Source of the DNA: Tautonia rosea
GTDB lineage: Bacteria; Planctomycetota; Planctomycetia; Isosphaerales; Isosphaeraceae
DNA: 64,000 bases
NCBI RefSeq assembly: GCF_012958305.1
Contig: NZ_JABBYO010000002.1
Span: forward strand, 434,001-498,000
Direction of reading: 5' to 3'
The position numbers and the translations under genes are program-made. Position 1 is the first letter of the stretch, and each line of letters begins with the position of its first letter. Shown piece after piece: positions 33,121 to 41,900 of the stretch. The notes under the pieces were generated by a model. It had not been told where the DNA came from, made no database searches, and saw only the letters and a program-made list of their open reading frames with translations.

Positions 33121-33440
33121 CGGAATCGATGGGGTGGATGCTGGCGGTCGTCGGGGGCGTGGCGGCCATCGCCTGGTTGGTGCGATCTGGGCGGCTTGGC
33201 GGGGGCGATTTCGTCATCCGGCTGGGACCGGGGGATCGGGTCGAGGTGACGGGGAAGGTTCCGAGGTCGAAGGTGCCGGGCATTGCGGGTTTCTTCCGGG
33301 ATCAGGCCGGGGGAGTGCCGCGGGGGAGGATCGTGGGGACATTCGGGCCGGGAGGGACGCCCCGGCTCTGGTTTTCTCCAACGATCGGCCCGGCACTGCG
33401 GCAGCGAGCCCGGAATTTCCTGATTGAACACCTTCGCTGA
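33117..33440 (+). CDS. DUF3634-family membrane-anchored protein
   Basis: The GTG at 33117 overlaps the protease stop as GTGA. The 107-residue product has one N-terminal membrane segment (MGWMLAVVGGVAAIAWLV). A soluble part follows with FVIRLGPGDRVEVTGKVPRS, PGIAGFFRDQAGG, RIVGTFGPGG and LWFSPTIGPALRQRARNFL. This is the DUF3634 layout known from Vibrio and other bacteria; its function is not established. Co-translation with an intramembrane protease makes it a candidate regulator or substrate. Confidence 0.8.
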   Translation: MTESMGWMLAVVGGVAAIAWLVRSGRLGGGDFVIRLGPGDRVEVTGKVPRSKVPGIAGFFRDQAGGVPRGRIVGTFGPGGTPRLWFSPTIGPALRQRARNFLIEHLR

Positions 33441-33539
33441 ATCGTCGCGCCCTTCCAATCGCGGGCCAATTATTCGAGAATCAAGCGTCTTGAGCCTGCG
33501 CCCCGATTTTGGCGCGCCGAACGTGAAAGTATTGCGACG

Positions 33540-36053
33540 ATGAGCAAACGCAAGTCGAAGTCGACCGCCAAAGCCGAGCCCACGCCGAGTCTTGAGGAAT
33601 CGTCCTCTCAGGGCCGTGATCTGGTCCTTTCGGAACTGGAGGAGCAGGGGCCGCCGTTGCCGAACCGGCTGCCGATCTTGCCACTGCGCGCCGATGTCGT
33701 GTTCCCGCAAACCGTGGTGCCACTGGTTGTCAATCGCCCGGCCGGAATGAAGCTGATCGACGATGTGCACGGCTCGACCGGCGACCGCCTGATTGGTCTG
33801 GCGACCCAGCGCTCACCGGACGTCGAGGAACCGACGCTCGACGACCTGTACGACACGATCTGCGTCGGGTCGATCCTGAAGATGCTGAAGTTCCCTGATG
33901 GCTCGACCCGGATCGTCTGCCAGGGACTCGGCCGCGCCCGATTGTCTGAAATCGACCGGACCGAGCCGTATCTGGTGGGGCAGGTCGAACCGCTGGAGGA
34001 AGCGGTCGAGGAAGGGGAAGAACTCGACGCCCTGGTCCATCTGGTCAACGGTCTGTTCAACCGCCTGAGCGACAACATTCCCGAGGAGCTTCAGGTCGCG
34101 GCCATGAACACCCGAGACCCGGCGCGACTGGCCGACCTGCTCGGCTCCAGCTTGCCTTTCTCGGTCGAAGAAAAGCTGGAGATGCTGTCTGAGCTGGACG
34201 TGAAGTCACGCCTGATGCTCCTGGGGCAATATCTCACGCGGCACCTGAACGTGATGGAACTGTCGACCAAGATTCAGGCTCAGGTCGGCTCGGAGATCAC
34301 AAGAGCGCAGCGCGAGCACTTCCTCCGCCAGCAACTGAAGGCGATTCAAGAAGAACTCGGCGAGATGGAGCCCGAGGCCGCTGAGGCCCGCGAGCTGGAA
34401 CGGAAGATCCGCCGCGCGAAGCTGCCGCCCGAGGCCCGCGCCGAGGCCCGACGCGAGATCGACCGCCTGGCCGGAATGCACCCCAGCTCGGCCGAATACT
34501 CGATCGTGCGCACCTATGTTGATTGGCTCGCAAGCCTTCCCTGGGCGAAGGCGAGCAAGGATCACCTTGACCTGAAGCACGCCCGAACCGTGCTTGACGA
34601 AGATCACTTCGACCTGGAAAAGATCAAGGAACGAATTCTTGAATACCTCGCTGTTCGGAAGCTGAAGAAGGACATGAAAGGGCCGATCCTCTGCTTCGTC
34701 GGTCCTCCGGGGACGGGGAAGACGAGCCTCGGCCGGTCGATCGCCCGAGCGATGGGCCGGGAGTTCGTGCGGATCAGTCTCGGCGGCGTGCACGACGAGG
34801 CCGAGATCCGGGGGCATCGGCGCACTTATGTCGCCGCGATGCCGGGTCGGATCATTCAGGGGTTGCGCAAGGCGGGAACGAATAATCCAGTGTTCATGCT
34901 GGACGAGGTCGATAAGCTGGGTGCCGATTTCCGGGGAGATCCGTCGGCCGCTCTGCTCGAAGTGCTGGACCCGGAACAAAACTCGACGTTCCGCGACAAC
35001 TACCTCGACATTGACTTCGATCTGTCGCGAATCATGTTCATTGCCACGGCAAACATGCTGGAGACCATTCCCGGCCCCTTGCTCGACCGCATGGAAGTGC
35101 TGGAACTTCCGGGCTATGCCGAGGAAGAAAAGATCCTCATCGCGCAGCGGTTCCTGATTCCCAAGCAACTTGAAAACCACGGGTTGACCTCAAAACAACT
35201 GGCGATTGGTGATGATGCCATCCGCCGTGTCATTGCCGACTACACGCGAGAAGCAGGTCTGCGGAACCTGGAACGCGAGGTGGCCGCAATCTGCCGAAAG
35301 GTGGCCCGCAAGCGAGCCGAGGGCTTGAAGGTCAGTGCAAATGTCGGCGCTGATGACGTGCCGACCTACCTCGGCCCGCCAAAGCACTTCCGCGAGGTCG
35401 CCGCGCGAACCGGGGTGCCTGGTGTCGCCACCGGCCTGGCCTGGACCCCGACGGGAGGCGAGATCCTGTTCATTGAGGCGAGCGGGATGCCAGGCAAAGG
35501 CTCGTTCACCCTGACCGGCTTGCTTGGCGAATCAATGAAGGAAAGCGCGCACGCGGCCATGAGCTACTTGAAGTCTCACACAACGTCGCTGGGAATCGAT
35601 CCGGCTCGTTTTGCAAAAACAGATGTTCACATTCATGTTCCTGCCGGAGCTGTGCCAAAAGATGGCCCTTCGGCCGGTGTGGCGATTGCGGCGGCGCTGA
35701 TCAGTCTCTTTCGTGATGAGCCCATTCGTCGTGACCTGGCAATGACCGGCGAGTTGACCCTGACCGGACGGGTCTTGCCTGTCGGTGGTGTCAAGGAAAA
35801 GGTGCTTGGGGCGCGTCGAGCGGGAATCAAGACAGTCTTGATTCCTCGATATAATGAGAAAGATCTGGTGGATCTGTCTGAAGAAGTGCGCAGCGATTTG
35901 ACCTTCCAGAGCGTCGAATCGCTCGACGACGTGGTGAACGCCTTGTTTGCGGAGCCGGTACCGAAGTCGACCGGGAAGAAGTCTGGGGCCTCGAAATCAT
36001 CGGTCTCATCCCGGTCGAAAGGGACCGGCCCTTCGCGACGCGCAGCACGCTGA
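33540..36053 (+). CDS. lon: ATP-dependent Lon protease
   Basis: The 837-residue protein has all Lon parts: the N-terminal substrate-binding domain (about 40-245, NRLPILPLRADVVFPQTVVPL), a helical linker, an AAA+ domain with Walker A GPPGTGKTS near residue 388 and Walker B VFMLDEVDKL, and the C-terminal Ser-Lys protease. Its catalytic pair is S711 in KDGPSAGVAI and K754 in GGVKEKVLGARRAG, spaced 43 residues apart as in E. coli. It has a basic Lys/Ser-rich tail of about 25 residues. It degrades misfolded and regulatory proteins in the cytoplasm. It may be a second Lon copy, which cannot be judged from the window. I see no heat-shock promoter motif with correct spacing. Confidence 0.96.
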   Translation: MSKRKSKSTAKAEPTPSLEESSSQGRDLVLSELEEQGPPLPNRLPILPLRADVVFPQTVVPLVVNRPAGMKLIDDVHGSTGDRLIGLATQRSPDVEEPTLDDLYDTICVGSILKMLKFPDGSTRIVCQGLGRARLSEIDRTEPYLVGQVEPLEEAVEEGEELDALVHLVNGLFNRLSDNIPEELQVAAMNTRDPARLADLLGSSLPFSVEEKLEMLSELDVKSRLMLLGQYLTRHLNVMELSTKIQAQVGSEITRAQREHFLRQQLKAIQEELGEMEPEAAEARELERKIRRAKLPPEARAEARREIDRLAGMHPSSAEYSIVRTYVDWLASLPWAKASKDHLDLKHARTVLDEDHFDLEKIKERILEYLAVRKLKKDMKGPILCFVGPPGTGKTSLGRSIARAMGREFVRISLGGVHDEAEIRGHRRTYVAAMPGRIIQGLRKAGTNNPVFMLDEVDKLGADFRGDPSAALLEVLDPEQNSTFRDNYLDIDFDLSRIMFIATANMLETIPGPLLDRMEVLELPGYAEEEKILIAQRFLIPKQLENHGLTSKQLAIGDDAIRRVIADYTREAGLRNLEREVAAICRKVARKRAEGLKVSANVGADDVPTYLGPPKHFREVAARTGVPGVATGLAWTPTGGEILFIEASGMPGKGSFTLTGLLGESMKESAHAAMSYLKSHTTSLGIDPARFAKTDVHIHVPAGAVPKDGPSAGVAIAAALISLFRDEPIRRDLAMTGELTLTGRVLPVGGVKEKVLGARRAGIKTVLIPRYNEKDLVDLSEEVRSDLTFQSVESLDDVVNALFAEPVPKSTGKKSGASKSSVSSRSKGTGPSRRAAR

Positions 36054-36082
36054 GCCGATCAACTCGTTGAAGGATCCGCGCG

Positions 36083-37164
36083 ATGGCCCAGGACCCGCTG
36101 TGCCTGCTCTGCGTCGAGCCGAGCTTTCCGGGTCGCCTGGGAGCCGTGACGGACTGGCTGGTTCGGACACGGGGCTATCGCTGCTGGTTTGCCAGCAACC
36201 GGATCAGTCCACGTGAGTTCTGGCCCGAGTCGGTCGGCCGCGGCCTGGAACTCTTGCAGTACGAGGTAGGAGGGGTAGCCTGGGAACCCTCGGTGCCCTG
36301 GACGAGGAGCCTGGAGCGCTGGTTCTGCCATGCCCATGGCGTCTGGGAACTGCTGGAGGCTCAGCGACCACGTCCGGTAGACGTGGTCCCGGCCCGGTCG
36401 AGCGGCCTGGGTTCGACCTTGTTTGTCCCTGGCTTCGATACAAGGGTTCCCCTGGTCAACCTGTTCGATGGATACCTTCATCCTCGCCGGAACGATCTGG
36501 CTGAGGAAGTGGCTGATGGTGTCGCCTCGGAGCCGAACATGCTGCGGGAGTTCGACCGTGATGTGTCGATCTCAAACATGATCATGCGAATGAAAAATGA
36601 CGTGATCTGTGTGGTTGCGGGCGGGGGACAGGTCCGTCGTGGACTGGATCTGGAGCACTACGGGATCGACGACGCGGCGGTTCTGCTGGAGTGAGAGCCG
36701 CTGGTCGACCCCGAGCGATTCTGGATGCCTGGCCTGTTGTCCGCTTCGGGAGTTGTGGAGCTTCTAGAGAGAACAGACCTTCATGTGTCGCCAAGTCGTC
36801 CGTATCCGTTGGATCGGTCCGTGATTGAGGCGATGGCGGCCGGGGCAGTGGTGATAGCTTGGGAGTCGGAATCCGTCCGTGAGGTGATCAAGGACGGCCA
36901 GTCCGGATTCCTCGTGCCGATGGACGAACCCGAGGCCTCGGCGATCATCGAGCCGGTTCGAGAGGTGATCGAGCCGGGACGAACTGGGCTGGTGGCTCCG
37001 TTATTCGACGCCGAGGCCTGGGGCGAGCAGGGGCTTCAGGTGCTGGCGGCTCTGGAGATGGATCGACCGCTTCGGAACGGAGCCGGGAGCGGTACAGTCT
37101 CGACGTGTGTGTCCCGGTGCTGCGAGACTTGTTCGAGCGGACGGCCTCGAAGGGGCGGGGATGA
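36083..37164 (+). pseudogene. Decayed GT4-type glycosyltransferase gene
   Basis: The N-terminal part (36083-36694, MAQDPLCLLCVEPSFPGRLGAV...) and the C-terminal part (from about 36695, EPLVDPERFWMPGLL ... VIEAMAAGAVVIAWESESVREVI) are in the same frame but split by TGA at 36692-36694. Near 37085 a missing base in GCCGGGAGCGG shifts the frame. In the shifted frame the expected GT4 tail appears (RYSLDVCVPVLRDLFERTAS), ending at TGA 37162-37164. The central donor-site region is shorter than in intact homologues, and VREVI-G-x-x-G-x-L-V occurs twice in a row (36880s and 36955s), suggesting a small internal duplication. The gene follows lon by 29 bases and is probably non-functional. Confidence 0.7.
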
Positions 37165-37209
37165 ACGCTCGGGGACGAGCCCGGCAGAGATCGAGAGGGG
37201 TGCGGGACG

Positions 37210-37680
37210 ATGGAGAACGAGCATTCGATCGGAGCGGCGAGTGCGGTGCTGGCGGTGGTGGTGATTGGCATTGCCTTTGTGCTGACGTGGCGGCAGCGTC
37301 TGGAATCGCGACGGCCTCGGAATCTGGCTGATGAGGCGGATGCCCGTTACTTCGCGCGACAGGATCGCCGACGATACCGAGGGGCGGTGCTCCTGGCGAT
37401 GCTCGGCCTGGGAATCGGCGTGGGAGGCAACATCGACATCCGGGCGGGTCAATCGGAACGGATTGCTTTTGTCGTCATTTGGATCCTGGTGCTCTTGCTC
37501 GTCTTGCAGACGCTCTTGCTGGCGTTTCTGGATCTGTGGTCCACGAGACGGTACGCCGATCGGCAGCGTCGCAAACTCGCCGAGGAACGACGTCAGACGC
37601 TGGAACGGGAAATCGAAGCGGTGCAGGAAACGTTTCGGCGCTCCCGGACTCACAATAACGGCAAGCACGAACGGACATGA
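37210..37680 (+). CDS. Hypothetical membrane protein with C-terminal coiled coil
   Basis: The ATG at 37210 has GAGAGGGG 8 bases upstream. The 156-residue product has three hydrophobic segments (about 8-26, 60-74 and 84-107). It ends in a charged helix (RRYADRQRRKLAEERRQTLEREIEAVQETFRR) that should form a coiled coil. No family recognised. It lies 45 bases after the decayed glycosyltransferase on the same strand and faces the small membrane protein at 37833 in convergent orientation. Confidence 0.65.
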   Translation: MENEHSIGAASAVLAVVVIGIAFVLTWRQRLESRRPRNLADEADARYFARQDRRRYRGAVLLAMLGLGIGVGGNIDIRAGQSERIAFVVIWILVLLLVLQTLLLAFLDLWSTRRYADRQRRKLAEERRQTLEREIEAVQETFRRSRTHNNGKHERT

Positions 37681-37832
37681 CGGGTGGGATGGGAGTGGGA
37701 CTCCGCTCCCAAGAATCGTCTCGCGGGGAAGCCTCAAGCCGAGAAAAAATCGCGTGAAGCTCCCCCTTGCGACTCAGGGGCTGAAGACCAACGTGAGGCG
37801 ATCCCCGCTCGGGCGGTTGGGTGGTGTCTGGG

Positions 37833-38168
37833 TCAATACGTCAGGGCGATCAGGGCCAGCACCAACGCGAAGAAATTGAGTCCGGCCCCCACGAGCACCG
37901 GCACCGGGCAGATCAGGCCGCGAAGGTAGGCTGCCAGCCAGGCCACCAGCGCGATCCCGAGGCCGATCAGGGCTGGGCTGAGGGGGGGGATCCAGCTCTC
38001 GGCAGCCTCGGCGATTTCACCGAGATTCTGAGCATAAATTCGTTTGGCCTGAAGCAAGACCAGATCGAAGCCGTAGATCACCACCAGGATGATCCCCAGG
38101 ATCGAAGAGGTTTGACCCAGGATCCACGAGACATAACTGATTCGCGTTGAAGGATCTGGTTCGTTCAT
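37833..38168 (-). CDS. Small membrane protein with three hydrophobic segments
   Basis: The ATG at 38168 (MNEPDPSTRISYVSWILG) is preceded by TGAGGA at about 12 bases; the longer frame has no better signal. The 111-residue product has hydrophobic segments at about 10-35, 60-78 and 85-111, and a short charged region (LLQAKRIYAQNLGEIAEAAESW) between the first two. It ends directly in the last membrane segment. No family recognised. On its 5' side lies the 750-base gap before the giant cytochrome gene. Confidence 0.65.
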   Translation of the reverse strand: MNEPDPSTRISYVSWILGQTSSILGIILVVIYGFDLVLLQAKRIYAQNLGEIAEAAESWIPPLSPALIGLGIALVAWLAAYLRGLICPVPVLVGAGLNFFALVLALIALTY

Positions 38169-38919
38169 GATGGTTCCATCCTCAGCGTTGTTTCGGGTGT
38201 TGTCGACCAGTTGCAAGTCTTCGAAACCATGTTCGGAGCGGGCGACTACGTTTTCTCTCTGTCGATGGAAGACGGTTTCCTCCGCGAAGCTGTTCGTCTG
38301 TCCGGCACGATTGTGTCAGAAAATCGCTCAGAAATCATCGGAACCATCGAGTGACAGACTCGGCTGCGTGCCGAGTCGTTGACAAATTCGATTGTCCGGG
38401 TGCGGCGGTCAAACATCAGGACTCATTGCAAGTCGGCAGCCCGATCCCCCGCGTTCCCTCACGCTTTGCAGGAGCCGAACGCCGCGAGGGTACGTCACAC
38501 CTCCTGAGCGTTCTGAGTTGGCAACCTTGTAATTGTTGCATTCTACGCTCGGGCATTGCCAGAGGGACTCCTCAGCGATCGGAATTCCTGTTGGCGTCGG
38601 CGGTCCGGCCTGGAGAGAGGCTGACCTGAATAGACGCCATCGGTCGAGGCGCGAAGGTCTTTGTCGAGAGGAGGTGATTCGAGGAGACGATGATGACCCG
38701 ACGAGAAAATTCTTTTGGATCCAGACGGTTGATCACTGTATAACCAAAGATGAACCATCGCCCAATCGGGTTCCCCCGCCCGATCTTGAGGGCAAGTGCG
38801 AGTACACTCGACGCCCCCACCGCCGGGTCTCCTGGGATCGTTTGCGAGATTCCCGGGAGGCGCTCCTTCTCAATCCCTCCGAGCTTCGACTGCCGAATCG
38901 AGCGATGTAGGAGACCGCC
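38169..38919. other. 750-base region without a supported protein gene
   Basis: No frame here gives a protein-like sequence with a start signal, apart from the 17-codon frame at 38690. The region holds a strong hairpin: GACTCGGC (38357-38364) with GCCGAGTC (38370-38377), loop TGCGT. TTGACA follows immediately at 38379-38384 but has no matching -10. An A/T-rich patch occurs at about 38700-38755. It is long enough to hold a small RNA or a long leader for the cytochrome gene, which I cannot demonstrate. Confidence 0.45.
38690..38743 (+). CDS. Possible 17-residue leader peptide or gene remnant
   Basis: AGGAGG (38669-38674) and GAGGAGACG (38680-38688) precede ATGATG at 38690, and the frame reads MMTRRENSFGSRRLITV before TAA at 38741. 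The ribosome binding sites are among the strongest in the window, yet the frame is tiny. The MTRRE start resembles the twin-arginine beginning of DUF1501-type proteins, so it may be the stub of a lost gene or a leader peptide 177 bases before the cytochrome gene. Confidence 0.35.
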   Translation: MMTRRENSFGSRRLITV

Positions 38920-41900
38920 GTGATGAGACCTTGGTACGGGTACCCGACGACGACCGCGGTCCTGATGGCCCTGCTCTGGGCTGGTTTCGCACAGGCCGAC
39001 GACGCCGAGACCCCGGCCGATCCGGCCGATGCGAAGGTCAGCTATTACGAGCAAATCCGGCCGATCTTCGAGGCGAACTGCCAGGGATGCCACCAGCCGG
39101 CGAAAGCCGGGGGCAAGTTCGTGATGACCGAGTTCGAACGGTTGCTCAGTGGAGGGGAATCGACCTTGCCGGCCATCGTGCCGGGAGATCCGGTGGAAAG
39201 CTACCTGATCGATCAGATCACGCCGACCAATGGCGAGGCGCTCATGCCCCAGGATGCGCCGCCGTTGCTCGACGCCGAGATCGCTCTGATTCGCCAGTGG
39301 ATCGCCGAAGGGGCCATCGACGACACCCCAGCCAATGTCCGGACCACCTTCAGCGCAGAAAACCCGCCGGTTTACGTCCGTCCGCCGGTGATCGCGTCGA
39401 TGGACGTTTCGCCTGATGGAAGCACGATCGCCGTTGCCGGTTTCCACGAGGTTTTGCTCCTGTCAGCCGAAACCCTGGAACGCACGGGCCGACTGATCGG
39501 TCTTTCCGAGCGGATCGAGTCGGTCGCGTTTTCCCCGGATGGCTCGAAGCTGGCCGTGACCGGTGGTAATCCGGGGCGGTTGGGCGAGGTGCAAATCTGG
39601 GATGTGGCCTCGTCTCGCCTGATTCGATCGGTCCCGGTCACGTACGACACGGTCTATGGCGCGAGCTGGTCGCCCGATGGGACGAAGATTGCCTTCGGTT
39701 GCGCCGACAATTCGGTCCGGGCGATTGACGTGACCACGGGAGAGCAGGTGCTCTTTCTCCTCGCCCATGAAGACTGGGCGCTCGACACGGTGTTCTCGGC
39801 GAAGGGGTCGCACCTGATCTCGGTCGGTCGAGACATGGCGGTGAAGCTGACGGAGATCGAGACGCAGCGATTTGTGGACAACATCACCTCGATCACTCCC
39901 GGAGCCTTGAAGGGAGGGGTCAATGCCGTGGCCCGGCACCCGGATCGGGATGAGATTGTGGTCGGCGGCTCGGACGGTGTGCCCAAGCTCTACCGGGTCG
40001 AGCGTTTGACAAAACGCGTGATCGGCGACGATGGCAACCTGATCCGCGAGTTCCCGGCGATGAAGGGCCGGATCTTCTCGGTGGCCGTCAGCCCCGACGG
40101 ATCGATGATCGCCGCGGCCAGCGCGCTTGATGGTCAAGGAGAGGTCGCCATCTTCTCCTACGACTTCGACACGAGCCTGCCGGACGAGATCAAGGAAATC
40201 AATGAGAAGGTCGTGACCACGCGATCGGCCGAAGAGGTTCAGAAGCTCAACGCCTATCACACGGAAGGGGTCCGCGAGATCGCTCGCCTGAGCGTTTCTG
40301 AGACGGGCCTCTATTCCATTGCCTTCGGGGCCGATGGTCGTTTGCTGGCGTCCGGGGGCGACGGGATCATTCGGGTGATTGATGCCGCGACGGGTACGGT
40401 CGTGGATCAGGTGTCTCCCGCCCCGCTTGAAGAAGGTTCGGCCGAGGTCGCCGAGGCTGGCAAACCGGTTCGGCCCAAGCGTGTCGCCGTGGATGACTCG
40501 ACCGAAGTGGCCGAGGCCGACCGCCTGCCCGAAGGAGCTGAGCTTGTCGAACTGACCATCACTCCGAGCGAGATCCGACTGGTCAACCTGTTTGATTCGG
40601 TTCAGATCGTCGTCAGCGGCACTCTTTCGAGCGGCGCGGTGGTCGACCTGACCCGAACGGTTGACCTGAGCCTGTCGAGCCCGGTGGTCGAGGTTGCCCG
40701 ATCCGGTTTCGTCACGCCAAAGGCCGATGGAAATGGAATGCTTGAGGTGTCGATCGCGGGCAAATCGACCAAGGTTCCGGTGAGGGTCGAGGGGCTTTCG
40801 CAGCCCTTTGAGGTCGACTTCGTCCGGGACGTGAACCCGGTCCTCTCACGCCTTGGCTGCAATCAGGGAACCTGTCACGGGGCCCAAGACGGCAAAAACG
40901 GCTTCAAACTGTCGCTCCGAGGGTATGACCCGATCTTCGACATCCGATCGTTGACCGACGACCACGCGGCGAGGCGGGTGAACCTGGCCTCTCCCGACGA
41001 TAGCCTGATGCTGCTCAAGCCGACCGGCGGCGTGGCCCACGTCGGCGGGGTCTTGATGGACACCGAGGAGCCGAACTATCGGATTCTCCGCGACTGGATC
41101 GCCTCGGGAGCGTCGCTCAACCTGGAAACGCCCCGGGTGACGAACATCGAGGTCCAGCCGTCGAACCCGATAATCGATCGGATTGGCGCTCGCCAGCAGT
41201 TGCGCGTGGTGGCAACCTATGCCGACGGGACTCGCCGCGACGTGACGCAAAACGCCTTCCTTGAAAGTGGCAACACCGAAGTGGCCGAGGCCGGTGAACG
41301 TGGCCTCATCTCCGCCATTCGGCGTGGCGAGGCCCCGATCCTCGCCCGATTCGAAGGAGCCTACGCGGCCACCACCTTGACCGTCATGGGTGATCGGAGC
41401 GGCTTCGTCTGGGTCGAGCCGGAAACCTACAACGCGGTTGATGATCTGGTTGTCCGCAAGTGGGAACGGATGAAGATCCTTCCTTCGGACCTTTGCACCG
41501 ATACGGAGTTCCTCCGCCGGGCTCATCTCGATCTGACCGGCCTGCCGCCGTCTCCTGAACAGGTCACGGCCTTCCTTGACGATCCGAGGCCGAGTCGCGA
41601 GAAGCGCGAGGCGTTGGTCGAGGAACTGATCGGGTCCGAGGCGTTCGTCGAGTATTGGACGAACAAATGGGCCGACCTGCTTCAGGTCAACGCGAAGTTC
41701 CTCGCTCCCGAGGGGGCAAGAGCCTTCCGGAACTGGATTCGGGAGGAAGTCGCGGCCAATACGCCGTACGACGAGTTCGTCCGCAAGATCGTGACCGCAA
41801 GCGGCTCGAACCGAGAGAACCCGGCGGCGTCGTATTACAAGATCCTTCGCACCCCGGAGGAGACGATGGAGAATACGACCCACCTGTTCCTCGGGATCCG

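Noticed and set aside
33481-33540. A heat-shock (sigma-32-like) promoter before lon
   Set aside because: CTTGAG and CCCCGAT are visible, but the spacing is about 6 bases instead of 13-15.
38351-38910. Plus-strand frames of 90-125 codons in the gap before the cytochrome gene
   Set aside because: They lack ribosome binding sites and read as mixed low-complexity sequence; only the 17-codon frame at 38690 has start signals.
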